Source of the DNA: Corynebacterium pseudogenitalium
Lineage (GTDB): Bacteria > Actinomycetota > Actinomycetes > Mycobacteriales > Mycobacteriaceae
Direction of reading: 5' to 3'
Assembly: GCF_024453815.1 (NCBI RefSeq)
Contig: NZ_CP072934.1
Coordinates: forward strand, 1,736,001-1,800,000
DNA length: 64,000 nucleotides
The first letter of the stretch is position 1, and the number at the start of each line of letters is the position of its first letter. A model generated the notes under the pieces. The model ran no database searches. It was given only the letters and a program-made list of their open reading frames with translations, and was not told the DNA's origin. Both the position numbers and the translations under genes were made by a program. Below are positions 16,804 through 25,066 of the stretch, one piece after another.

Positions 16804-18666
16804 ATGTCCAGCACCAATGCTGCACCCGCCTACCCCGACGACATGCACCCCGGACTCGTCCCCGGGATCAGCGTAGAAGAACAACGCAACCGATTCGGGG
16901 TGGACAAACTCGTCTTCGGTGTCACAGCGGTGCTCATCGTCGCGTTCATCATTTGGGGCATCGCCGCCCCAGACACCGTCGGCGAAGTCGCCGGCAACGC
17001 ACTGAACTGGGGCATGTACAACTTCGGCTGGCTGTTTAACATCATCATGTCCGGCTGCGTCGTCCTGATGCTCGTCATCGCGTTCTCACGCTTCGGCACC
17101 ATCAAGCTCGGCAAGGACGACGAGGAACCGGAGTACTCCTTCTTCTCCTGGATCGCCATGATGTTCGCGGCAGGTATTGGCGTCGGCATCTTCTTCTTCG
17201 GCCCCTCCGAACCCCTCAACCACTACATCACCCCACCACCGCTGACTGTCGACGCCGAAACCCCCGAAGCCCTGCACCAAGCCATGGCGCAGTCCCACTT
17301 CCACTGGGGCGTTTCGCCGTGGTCGGCCTACGCGCTCGTCGGCGGTGCACTCGCCTACTCGACGTATCGACGCGGCCGCGTCTCCCTCCTGTCCTCCATC
17401 TTCACCCCACTGACCAAGGGTGGGGCGACATGGACCAGCAAGATCGTCGACATCCTCGCGATCGTCGCCACCCTCTTCGGCACAGCGGCATCCCTCGGCG
17501 TTGCGTCCCTGCAGATCACCGAGGGCGTGTCCATCGTCGGCGGCATCGAAGTGTCCACCGGCGTGCTCATCGCCATCATCATGCTGCTGTCAACCGGCTT
17601 CATGATCTCCGCCGTCTCCGGCGTGTCCAAGGGCGTGCGCATCCTCTCCAACATCAACATCACCCTGACACTGGGCGCGATCTTCTTCGTGTTCGTCACC
17701 GGCCCGACCCTGTTCCTCACGAACCTGATCCCGTCCGGCACGATCGCGTACGTCGACAAGTACATGGACATGGCGTCCCGTTCGCTGACCTGGGGCACGG
17801 AAACCCTCGACTTCCAGTCGGCCTGGACCGCCTTCTACTGGGCATGGTGGATCGCGTGGACCCCGTTCGTCGGCATGTTCATCGCCCGCATCTCCCGCGG
17901 CCGCACGCTGCGACAGTTCGTCATCGTCACCATCGTCGTACCGACGACCGTGCTCATCCTCGCGTTCACCATCTTCGGCGGCACCACCATCTCCTTCAAC
18001 CGGGACAACATCCCAGGTTTCGACGGCACCAGCTCCACCGAAAGCATCCTCTACGCCATGTTTGAGCAGCTACCGCTGTACAGCATCACCTCGGTGCTCC
18101 TGATCGTCATCCTCTCGATCTTCTTCATCACCTCTGCCGACTCCGCCTCCGTCGTCATGGGCACCATGTCCTCCAAGGGCGACCCGGCACCGAAGAAGCT
18201 CATCGTGTTGTTCTGGGGCGCCTGCATGATGGGCATCGCCGTCGTCATGCTGCTCACCGGCGGCGAAGACGCGCTGTCCGGCCTGCAGTCCCTGACCATT
18301 CTCTCCGCGCTGCCCTTCTCCGTCATCCTGATCTTCATCGGCATCGCCTTCCTGCGGGATCTCTCCACCGACCCACTCGCAATCCGCAACACCTACGCGC
18401 GCTCCGCAATGCGCGCCGCCGTCATCAAGGGCCTCGAAGAATACGGCGACGACTTCGAACTCACCGTCAACCAAGCCGACGAAGGCAAGGGCGCCGGCGC
18501 CGACTTCGACTCCACCGCCGCCCACGTCACCGACTGGTACCAGCGCACCAACGAGGACGGCGAAAACGTCGGCTACGACTACGAAACCGGCACCTGGGCC
18601 GACGGATACGAAGCCGAAGACTCCGATTCTGAGTCTGAGTCTGAGTCTGGGTCCAAGAAGGACTAG
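16804..18666 (+). CDS. ectP: BCCT family Na+-coupled osmolyte transporter, EctP-like
   Basis: 620 residues, twelve transmembrane segments. The unwound third helix MMFAAGIGVGIFFFGPSEP carries the Gly-x-Gly sodium-site pattern and the aromatic box plus family signature is FYWAWWIAWTPFVGMFIARISRG (~345-366). It would import compatible solutes such as betaine, ectoine or proline. The name ectP is inferred from the neighbourhood (C. glutamicum ectP follows the brnQ/luciferase-like genes) rather than from substrate residues. The ~90-residue C-terminal tail is acidic and ends in a Ser-Glu repeat from a GAGTCT hexamer repeat (18631-18648). AAGGAG precedes ATG 16804. Confidence 0.82.
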   Translation: MSSTNAAPAYPDDMHPGLVPGISVEEQRNRFGVDKLVFGVTAVLIVAFIIWGIAAPDTVGEVAGNALNWGMYNFGWLFNIIMSGCVVLMLVIAFSRFGTIKLGKDDEEPEYSFFSWIAMMFAAGIGVGIFFFGPSEPLNHYITPPPLTVDAETPEALHQAMAQSHFHWGVSPWSAYALVGGALAYSTYRRGRVSLLSSIFTPLTKGGATWTSKIVDILAIVATLFGTAASLGVASLQITEGVSIVGGIEVSTGVLIAIIMLLSTGFMISAVSGVSKGVRILSNINITLTLGAIFFVFVTGPTLFLTNLIPSGTIAYVDKYMDMASRSLTWGTETLDFQSAWTAFYWAWWIAWTPFVGMFIARISRGRTLRQFVIVTIVVPTTVLILAFTIFGGTTISFNRDNIPGFDGTSSTESILYAMFEQLPLYSITSVLLIVILSIFFITSADSASVVMGTMSSKGDPAPKKLIVLFWGACMMGIAVVMLLTGGEDALSGLQSLTILSALPFSVILIFIGIAFLRDLSTDPLAIRNTYARSAMRAAVIKGLEEYGDDFELTVNQADEGKGAGADFDSTAAHVTDWYQRTNEDGENVGYDYETGTWADGYEAEDSDSESESESGSKKD

Positions 18667-18689
18667 CTCGGCAGGGCGCCGACCAGCTC

Positions 18690-18703
18690 GGCTCATCAGA
18701 GCC
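18690..18703 (+). terminator. Small hairpin after the BCCT transporter gene
   Basis: GGCTC-ATCA-GAGCC followed by CTTTGC, 24 bases after the stop codon. The stem is only five pairs and the T run is short, so termination here would be weak. The large inverted repeat just downstream may do the main job. Confidence 0.35.
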
Positions 18704-18713
18704 CTTTGCGCAA

Positions 18714-18788
18714 ATGGGAGTAACAGGATTGTAGTAATCCGGATTTTGGGAGCCGAAAAAGGGATTACTACCATCCTGTTACTACCTT
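18714..18788. repeat. Long imperfect inverted repeat between convergent genes
   Basis: The left arm 18720-18740 and right arm 18762-18782 pair at 20 of 21 positions, with a 21-base loop; with the flanks 18716-18719 and 18783-18786 the stem reaches about 25 bases with two or three mismatches. The motif TTACTACC occurs twice in the right arm (18765-18772 and 18779-18786). It lies between the convergent BCCT gene and the surface protein gene, so it could act as a two-way terminator, mRNA 3' protection hairpin, or a palindromic repeat unit or remnant of a miniature element. The DNA is AT-richer than its neighbours. Confidence 0.7.
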
Positions 18789-18813
18789 TTAGGTTTTACG
18801 GCCGAGCCTCACC

Positions 18814-21750
18814 TCATCGATGCAGCACCCCGGGCAGCTTCAACATACCCGTGTGCAGCCCGAACGCGACAGCACCACCGATCAACACCGCCAAGATTCC
18901 GAGCACGATACCAACGATGTTGCCCGTCGAAGAGCCTGACATAGGTGCTGCCGTCGGTTTCGCTTGAACAGTCATTTTCGTTTCGTTGCCCGCAACATCA
19001 CGAACCTTCACGACGTCCCCCGCACGCAACGGCCGCGACAACCGAAGACTCCACCTCTTTTTGCTATTCGCTTGCACAGGCGACTCGCCCTGACCTGTTA
19101 CCGACACTGTTAGCCTCTGACCCGCATAGTCAGCGCCACCCCGGAGCTCTGTCAGCCCCTCAACGAGGGCGTCCAAAGTCGGTGCGTTCGTTGTCCGCGG
19201 GGCGGACGGCTTGGTCGTTGCAGTTGTTCGCTGGGCGGACGGTTTGGTGGTCATGGTTGTCCGCGGCGCGGAACTTTCAGCACTCGACGAAGCAGGCCTA
19301 GTTGTCCGCGGCGTGGACTTCGGAGCCGACGTCGTAGCCGATGGTCTTGTCGTTGCGGTTGTCCGCGGGGCGGACGGCTTGGTGGTCGCGGTTGTCCGCG
19401 GGACGGACGGTTTGGTGGTCATGGTTGTCCGCGGCGCGGAACTTTCAGCACTCGACGAAGCAGGCCTAGTTGTCCGCGGCGTGGACTTCGGAGCCGACGT
19501 CGTAGCCGATGGTCTCGTCGTTGCGGTTGTCCGCGGGGCGGACGGCTTGGTGGTCGCGGTTGTCCGCGGGACGGACGGTTTCGTGGTCATGGTTGTCCGC
19601 GGCGCGGAACTTTCAGCACTCGACGAAGCAGGCCTAGTTGTCCGCGGCGTGGACTTCGGAGCCGACGTCGTAGCCGATGGTCTCGTCGTTGCGGTTGTCC
19701 GCGGCGCGGAACTTTCAACGCTCGGCTGAACAGACGTAGTTGTCCGCGAGGCGGACGGCTTGGTGGTCGCGGTTATCCGCGGCGTGGAACTTTCAACGCT
19801 CGGCTGAACAGACGTAACAGACGTAGTTGTCCGCGGCGCGGACTGCTTCGTGGTTGCAGTTGTCCGCGGGGCGGACGTCGTTGGCTTCGGCGGTACCACG
19901 CTTGGTACCACGCTTGGCACCACACTCGGCGCCGAACTCGACGGCGTGGCCTCAGCCTCAGCCGCGGACACTGTCACAGCGGCAGTAACCGTCTCGGTGG
20001 ACTGGTCCGGGTAGGTAACCAAAACCCGGACGTCGTGGCGCCCGGCTTTTGTCCCGGCGGGCGGGGTTACGGTGAGGGATCCATCGGCGGACACGGTGAC
20101 CCAATCTTGTGTGTGGGCGTCGCGGGCGAAGCTGACGTCGTCAGGCGCGGGACGACCTGTGGGAGCGAGTGTGGGTGCCGGCGCCGTGGTGCGCTTCCCT
20201 GCTTCGACGGTGATTGGCTGCCATTCCGGCTGGTAGTCCTCGGCGAGTGGTTTGGCGCTGACTGCGAATTGCGCGGAGTCCACAATTTGGGACTCGAGCA
20301 TCAATCGACCCTGGAAGGTGGTGCCGTCGGGGGTGTCGTCGGGGACGGTGAAGGAGCAGCTGTTGAGGTTGTCGTCGTTGCAGGCACCGACGATTTCGCC
20401 TCGCGCGTTGGTCCACTCGATGTCGGCGGACTGGCCAAGTGCGGAAACCATTTCTACGAAGGGGTGCACGTCGGCTCCAGGCGCGGCGCGGTGCAGGCCG
20501 GTGGAGGCGCTGAGGTGGAGGCGGGGGTCGGAGGCGTCGGGGACGAGGGCGAAGTGGACGCCGTCGGCGGCGAAGATGCCTTCCGCGCGATACTGGGCCG
20601 CCGGGAGTACGGAGTGTTCGCCAGCGGGGCCAAACATCGGCACGGACCATCCCGAGTATGCCGGGAGCACCTGCTGCGTTGGCCCGGAGTGCTTCGAGCC
20701 TGCGACGACGAAGCCGTACAGCGAGTCTTCGGTTACGCGTCCGCTGAATCGCACGGTGTAGTGGCCGTGCTCGACCTTTGCCATCACGGTTTCAGCGATC
20801 GCTTCGGGGTATTCGCGCAGGTATGCGGCCTGTGCGCGGGAAAGCTCGGCAGGGTCTGCGATGTCGCCGGTGGCCTCCCTCAGCTTTTCGACGCCCTCTT
20901 CGCTCAACCGGCTCATCACCACGTAGTGGCCGTCGCCATCTTGGCCTTCAGTTTTGCGCGGGAATCCGTCTTCCTGGTTGATGCTGGACCAGTACACCAC
21001 GCCGGAGACTGAGTACTGTGGCCGATCTCCGGCAGGGCCGTGCTCGTCGAGTTTCCACTCAGCGCGCGGGCGGGCGAACGCGAAGGGGGCGTCGGCGGTG
21101 GCGGGTTGTTCGGCGGCGTAGATGTGGGCGTGCGTCAGTGCGGAGCCTTCGATGACTTTGGCGCCGAGTAGTTCGTCGGTGTCGGGGCTCATGAATCCGA
21201 CACCGGAGCCTGGTCCCTGACGCAGCGTGACTAGGGTGTTGCCGGCGGGCCCTTGTTGGTTGGGGCGCAGCCACAGCTTGTAGCGGGTACGTTTGCCTCC
21301 AGATTCCGGGGCGAAACGGTGCAGGGCGCCTTCGGAGTCAACCCAGTCGAGGTTGTCGAAGACGAAGTAGCCTTCTCCCGGAGGGGTGCCGTCGGCAAGT
21401 GTGTGGGTGCTCGCAGTGAACACTGGCGACGCCGGGGACGTGTTGTCCATCCACTGCAGGTAGACGGTGTAGCCGTTTCCGAGTCCCTGCTGTTGCGCAT
21501 TCAGCGAGTAGGCGTCCGTGGCCAGCACTGCGCGGCCCTGCACGACTCCCTGCACCTGCTGCTGCTCGATCTGCTCCAGCGAGGTGACGCGGCCGGCGGC
21601 GATGGCGTCATTTTCAGTTTGTGCCTGCTCTACAGCGGGGTGCGGGTCCGCCGCGAGAGCGGGCGCGTCGTTAAGCGCGAGTGAGCAGATGATGGTTCCG
21701 GCGATCAGCGCACGTCGGCGGGCGGCGCGGGACGCTCCAAAGTTTCGCAT
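18814..21750 (-). CDS. Large secreted, C-terminally membrane-anchored surface protein with Thr/Ser/Pro repeat stalk
   Basis: 978 residues. A signal peptide (RRRALIAGTII...APALA) should be cut near residue 34. Residues ~60-520 form an unrecognised globular region with WxxxD-type beta-rich sequence and few cysteines. Residues ~520-600 (from YQPEWQPITVEAGK to TAAVTVSA) look like a Rib/YPDG-type Ig-like domain. A Thr/Ser/Pro/Arg-rich stalk with SVVP repeats and 56-residue repeats fills ~600-850. A small domain (LTELRGGADYAGQRLTVSV) precedes one transmembrane helix at ~944-964 and a short tail. No LPxTG is present, so it is probably anchored by the helix rather than by sortase. AAAGGAC precedes ATG 21750. 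Possible adhesin or envelope protein; function unknown. Confidence 0.85.
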   Translation of the reverse strand: MRNFGASRAARRRALIAGTIICSLALNDAPALAADPHPAVEQAQTENDAIAAGRVTSLEQIEQQQVQGVVQGRAVLATDAYSLNAQQQGLGNGYTVYLQWMDNTSPASPVFTASTHTLADGTPPGEGYFVFDNLDWVDSEGALHRFAPESGGKRTRYKLWLRPNQQGPAGNTLVTLRQGPGSGVGFMSPDTDELLGAKVIEGSALTHAHIYAAEQPATADAPFAFARPRAEWKLDEHGPAGDRPQYSVSGVVYWSSINQEDGFPRKTEGQDGDGHYVVMSRLSEEGVEKLREATGDIADPAELSRAQAAYLREYPEAIAETVMAKVEHGHYTVRFSGRVTEDSLYGFVVAGSKHSGPTQQVLPAYSGWSVPMFGPAGEHSVLPAAQYRAEGIFAADGVHFALVPDASDPRLHLSASTGLHRAAPGADVHPFVEMVSALGQSADIEWTNARGEIVGACNDDNLNSCSFTVPDDTPDGTTFQGRLMLESQIVDSAQFAVSAKPLAEDYQPEWQPITVEAGKRTTAPAPTLAPTGRPAPDDVSFARDAHTQDWVTVSADGSLTVTPPAGTKAGRHDVRVLVTYPDQSTETVTAAVTVSAAEAEATPSSSAPSVVPSVVPSVVPPKPTTSAPRTTATTKQSAPRTTTSVTSVQPSVESSTPRITATTKPSASRTTTSVQPSVESSAPRTTATTRPSATTSAPKSTPRTTRPASSSAESSAPRTTMTTKPSVPRTTATTKPSAPRTTATTRPSATTSAPKSTPRTTRPASSSAESSAPRTTMTTKPSVPRTTATTKPSAPRTTATTRPSATTSAPKSTPRTTRPASSSAESSAPRTTMTTKPSAQRTTATTKPSAPRTTNAPTLDALVEGLTELRGGADYAGQRLTVSVTGQGESPVQANSKKRWSLRLSRPLRAGDVVKVRDVAGNETKMTVQAKPTAAPMSGSSTGNIVGIVLGILAVLIGGAVAFGLHTGMLKLPGVLHR
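19201..19690. repeat. 168-bp tandem repeats inside the surface protein gene
   Basis: Near-identical copies start at 19256, 19424 and 19592, exactly 168 bases apart (56 codons, so reading frame is kept). Two copies are complete; the third stops matching after about 99 bases, and 19201-19255 matches the end of a unit. Within each unit an 11-residue sub-repeat of the type TTATTKPSAPR is visible. Copies differ at only a few positions (for example 19398 versus 19581 region), which implies recent expansion or gene conversion. Confidence 0.92.
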
Positions 21751-21965
21751 GAGGGGTGTCCTTTCGGAGGCAATAAAATCGCCCTGATGCTACTTCAAAG
21801 TTTCTCGAAAACACGCATCCTAATTAGCCCGACAAAAACATATGAAACACGGTAGACAATTCTCCCGCCTGCACATTTACGAGCCGTCACGCCGTAGCCC
21901 ATACAGTACATTTTCGACACCTGGCCACAAACAGGCGTCGCACACTAATGAAACTTCAAGGTCAC

Positions 21966-21998
21966 AAAAACATCCACCGCACACTCGCGCGGTGGATG
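21966..21998 (-). terminator. Intrinsic terminator 2 downstream of lepA
   Basis: On the minus strand CATCCACCGC...GCGGTGGATG forms a ten-pair stem and is followed directly by TTTTTG, a textbook Rho-independent terminator. It lies about 65 bases beyond the lepA stop codon, after a first hairpin. Confidence 0.85.
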
Positions 21999-22019
21999 CA
22001 TCACAAAGGATATAGACCG

Positions 22020-22046
22020 TAAAATGTGTGGTGATTTCCACCACAC
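22020..22046 (-). terminator. Intrinsic terminator 1 downstream of lepA
   Basis: On the minus strand GTGTGGTG-GAAAT-CACCACAC is an eight-pair stem followed by ATTTTA. It begins about 15 bases after the lepA stop codon and forms a tandem pair with the hairpin at 21966-21998. Confidence 0.75.
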
Positions 22047-22060
22047 TCGGCGCTGAGGGG

Positions 22061-23917
22061 CTACGCCTCGTCGGTCGACAGCGCTGCCACGAATGCCTCC
22101 TGCGGCACGGTGACCGAGCCGATCGCCTTCATACGCTTCTTGCCGGCCTTCTGCTTCTCCAGCAGCTTGCGCTTACGCGAAATGTCGCCGCCGTAGCACT
22201 TGGACAACACGTCCTTACGCAGCGCACGGATGTTTTCGCGCGAGATGATCTTCGAGCCAATCGCCGCCTGCACGGGGACCTCGAACTGCTGGCGTGGGAT
22301 GAGTTCCTTGAGCTTCTTGGTCATCTTGTTGCCGTACCACTGCGCGGAGTCCTTGTGCACGATCGCGGAGAACGCGTCCACGGGGTCGCCCTGCAGCAGG
22401 ATGTCCACCTTGACCAGGTCCGCTTCCTGCTCGCCGGCGTCCTCGTAATTCAGGGAGGCGTAGCCCTTGGTGCGGGACTTGAGCATGTCGAAGAAGTCGA
22501 AGATGATCTCGCCGAGCGGCATGTAGTAGCGCAGCTCGACGCGGTCCTCCGAGAGGTACTCCATGTTCTTCATGGTGCCGCGCTTCGACTGGCACAGCTC
22601 CATCGTGGTGCCAACGAACTCCTGCGGGACGATGATCGTCATGTTGACGATCGGCTCATACACCGCCTGCAGCTTGCCACCTGGCCAGTCGGATGGGTTG
22701 TGCACCATCTGCTCTGAGCCGTCCTCGGCGATCACGCGGTAGGTGACCGACGGCGCGGTGGAAATCAGGTCCAGGTCGAATTCGCGCTCGAGGCGGTCGC
22801 GGGTGATCTCCATGTGGAGCAGTCCCAGGAAGCCGCAGCGGAAACCGAAGCCCAGCGCCACGGAGGTCTCTGGCTCCCAGGTCAGGGAGGCGTCGTTAAG
22901 CTGCAGCTTCTCCAGCGACTCGCGCAACGCCGGGAAGTCCTCCTGTGAGACCGGGAACAGGCCCGAGTACACCATCGGCTTGACCTCCTCGAAGCCGTCG
23001 AGTGGCTCCTCTGCCCCCTTGTTAGCCCAGGTCACGGTGTCGCCGACGCGGGTTTCGCGCACATCCTTCACGCCGGTAATCAGGTAGCCGACCTCGCCGG
23101 GGCCGAGCCCCTTTGTCTTCTTCATGGTTGGAGAGACCACGCCGATCTCGAGGATTTCGTGGCGCACGCCGGTATTCATCATCTGCACCTGCTGGTTCGG
23201 CAGCAGCTTGCCGTCCATCATGCGGATGTAGGTAACGACGCCGCGGTAGGTGTCGTAGACGGAGTCGAAGATCAAGGCGCGGGCCGGCGCATCGGCGTCA
23301 AACTCTGACGATGGTGCCGGGATTAGTTCGACGACCTTATCCAGAAGCTCCGGGACGCCTTCACCTGTCTTGCCGGACACGCGCAGCACGTCCTCCGGCT
23401 CGCAGCCGATAATGTTGGCGATCTCCAGCGCGTATTTCTCCGGGTCGGCTGCCGGCAGGTCGATCTTGTTGAGGACCGGGATGATTTCCAGGTCATTGTC
23501 CATGGCCATGTACAAATTCGCCAGGGTCTGGGCTTCGATGCCCTGGGCGGCGTCGACAAGCAAGATTGCGCCCTCACACGCCTCGAGAGCGCGCGAGACC
23601 TCGTAGGAGAAGTCGACGTGGCCCGGCGTGTCAATCATCTGCAGGACCATCTCCTGGCCCTCGTACTCGCCGGAGCGGGGCGTCCATGGCAGGCGCACGT
23701 TCTGGGCCTTAATAGTAATGCCGCGCTCGCGTTCAATATCCATATTGTCCAGGTACTGATCACGCATCTCACGGGCCTCGACGACATCAGACAGCTGCAA
23801 AATGCGGTCCGCGAGCGTGGATTTTCCGTGGTCAATGTGGGCAATAATGCAGAAGTTTCGGATCCGCTCCGGGTCCGTGAACGTGGTTTCCGCGAAATTT
23901 CGTTTTTGGGCAGCCAT
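22061..23917 (-). CDS. lepA: Elongation factor 4 (LepA), ribosome-associated GTPase
   Basis: 618 residues. The GTPase G1 motif is [10 protein letters not shown] (~26-35), G3 is DTPGHVDF and G4 is NKID; LepA-specific C-terminal sequence ([50 protein letters not shown] region, residues ~550-600) is present. It binds the ribosome and affects translocation and initiation. ATG 23917 has TAGAGT nine bases upstream (minus strand, 23932-23927) and no Shine-Dalgarno, so it is probably leaderless and its promoter is back to back with that of the divergent MazF-like gene. Confidence 0.96.
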   Translation of the reverse strand: MAAQKRNFAETTFTDPERIRNFCIIAHIDHGKSTLADRILQLSDVVEAREMRDQYLDNMDIERERGITIKAQNVRLPWTPRSGEYEGQEMVLQMIDTPGHVDFSYEVSRALEACEGAILLVDAAQGIEAQTLANLYMAMDNDLEIIPVLNKIDLPAADPEKYALEIANIIGCEPEDVLRVSGKTGEGVPELLDKVVELIPAPSSEFDADAPARALIFDSVYDTYRGVVTYIRMMDGKLLPNQQVQMMNTGVRHEILEIGVVSPTMKKTKGLGPGEVGYLITGVKDVRETRVGDTVTWANKGAEEPLDGFEEVKPMVYSGLFPVSQEDFPALRESLEKLQLNDASLTWEPETSVALGFGFRCGFLGLLHMEITRDRLEREFDLDLISTAPSVTYRVIAEDGSEQMVHNPSDWPGGKLQAVYEPIVNMTIIVPQEFVGTTMELCQSKRGTMKNMEYLSEDRVELRYYMPLGEIIFDFFDMLKSRTKGYASLNYEDAGEQEADLVKVDILLQGDPVDAFSAIVHKDSAQWYGNKMTKKLKELIPRQQFEVPVQAAIGSKIISRENIRALRKDVLSKCYGGDISRKRKLLEKQKAGKKRMKAIGSVTVPQEAFVAALSTDEA

Positions 23918-23998
23918 AATTGTGCCACTCTACCTCGCAGTGCCCCATTTCGAAACACAACCTTGCCCAGGCCAGGCAAAACACTTAAAGTTTGCACC

Positions 23999-24514
23999 AT
24001 GGTTTTCTGGCGCAAGCTTCAACAGCAACGACGTGCCTCCCTCGAGGAGGGGCTCGCGCTGCTCAACGAGCGCCTCGGGCTCACCCCCGGCACCAAGACC
24101 CGCACCACCGCCACGCGTATCGACGTCCAACCTACGGAACAGCACGCCCGGAACCTGTATTACGGTCCGGACATGGACGGCAACGCCGAGCCCGGCGAGG
24201 TCGTGTGGGCGCTCGTGCCGTCGACTCCCCCGGAGGAACGCGCGATGCTCGTCGTCGGGCGCGACCACCACGATGTTCTTGCCCTGCTCATCCACTGCGG
24301 CGAGGAGCCGGTGTCGGACCCTGCGTCTGCCACTGAGGAGTGGCTCGGCATCGGCACCGGGGACTGGGACGCCTCCGGCCAGCCCGGCTGGCTGCGCCTG
24401 GACCTGCTGCTTGTCGTGCCGGAGGCAAGTATCCACCGGCGAGGCGCCACCCTCCCCGCTCGGCGCTTCGATCGCGTGGCGAACCGGCTGCGCGACACCT
24501 ACCACTGGACCTAG
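23999..24514 (+). CDS. PemK/MazF-like protein without a recognisable antitoxin
   Basis: 171 residues. The central segment PGEVVWALVPSTPPEERAMLVVGRDHHDVLALLI follows the MazF/PemK beta-barrel pattern (GDIVW...RPALVVS...VLVVPI), with a helical N-terminal extension (WRKLQQQRRASLEEGLALLNERLG) and a C-terminal RFDRVANRLRDTYHW. No small antitoxin gene lies next to it: upstream is lepA (divergent), downstream is rpsT. From memory, similar proteins occur beside lepA in other actinobacteria, so this looks like a conserved housekeeping relative rather than a mobile toxin. ATG 23999 has TAAAGT seven bases upstream (23986-23991): leaderless. Confidence 0.7.
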   Translation: MVFWRKLQQQRRASLEEGLALLNERLGLTPGTKTRTTATRIDVQPTEQHARNLYYGPDMDGNAEPGEVVWALVPSTPPEERAMLVVGRDHHDVLALLIHCGEEPVSDPASATEEWLGIGTGDWDASGQPGWLRLDLLLVVPEASIHRRGATLPARRFDRVANRLRDTYHWT

Positions 24515-24526
24515 TAAGCCTGCCAC

Positions 24527-24555
24527 TTGCCCCGTTTCTCGTGGTGGGGTATCTT
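24527..24555 (+). promoter_or_regulatory. Likely rpsT promoter
   Basis: TTGCCC (24527-24532), a 17-base spacer, then TATCTT (24550-24555). Transcription from here would give an rpsT leader of roughly 140 bases, long enough for S20 autoregulation, which is known in enterobacteria; no specific leader structure was resolved. Confidence 0.6.
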
Positions 24556-24704
24556 AGTCGAGTTGTTTGTATCCGGTTTCGGGTGCGTGATCTACGCGGG
24601 CAGGACCTTGGGTTCGCGTCAAGTTCAAAGCATTACGCAGTAACAGCCCGTTGCCGAATCTTCGACATTGCAATCGATACCAACTTATTTAAGAGGTGCA
24701 CATT

Positions 24705-24968
24705 ATGGCTAACATCAAGCAGCAGAAGAAGCGCGTTCTCACCAACGAGAAGCGTCGCGTTCGCAACAAGTCCGTCCGTTCCGCTGTCCGCACGGAGATC
24801 CGTAAGTTCCGTGAGGCTGTTGAGTCCGGCGACAAGGCTGCCGCTGAGAAGCAGCTGCGTTTCGCTTCCCGCAAGCTGGACAAGGCTGTGTCCAAGGGCG
24901 TGTTCCACCGCAACAACGCGGCGAACAAGAAGTCGAACATGGCTCGCGCTCTGAACAAGATGGCCTAA
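24705..24968 (+). CDS. rpsT: 30S ribosomal protein S20
   Basis: 87 residues, the normal size. The sequence [18 protein letters not shown] followed by alternating basic helices and [17 protein letters not shown] at the end is diagnostic. It binds 16S rRNA helices of the 30S body. ATG 24705 has AAGAGGTG seven bases upstream. An in-frame ATG at 24696 is disregarded because it precedes the Shine-Dalgarno spacing. A strong terminator follows. Confidence 0.98.
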   Translation: MANIKQQKKRVLTNEKRRVRNKSVRSAVRTEIRKFREAVESGDKAAAEKQLRFASRKLDKAVSKGVFHRNNAANKKSNMARALNKMA

Positions 24969-24984
24969 GCTTTTCGCGCAGAGC

Positions 24985-25024
24985 AATCCTGTGCCCCGGC
25001 TCCGTCCGGTGCGCAGGATTTTTT
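24985..25024 (+). terminator. Intrinsic terminator of rpsT
   Basis: AATCCTGTGC ... GCGCAGGATT with a GC-rich loop, followed by a run of six T. It starts 16 bases after the rpsT stop codon. Confidence 0.85.
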
Positions 25025-25066
25025 GCATTCGTAACATTGCTGGATCTGCTCTACGATACTGAATTT

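Larger units (their letters stand above)
21751..22060. other. 310-base intergenic region between lepA and the surface protein gene
   Basis: No reading frame of coding quality was seen. The lepA-proximal part holds two terminator hairpins (listed separately). The remaining part, about 21751-21965, is AT-richer than the genes and should hold the surface protein promoter, but no convincing -35/-10 pair was identified. A Shine-Dalgarno AAAGGAC is present just before the surface gene start. Confidence 0.6.

Noticed and set aside
23999..24514. Complete toxin-antitoxin module
   Set aside because: No antitoxin-sized frame with a promoter is found on either side; only the MazF-like protein is supported.
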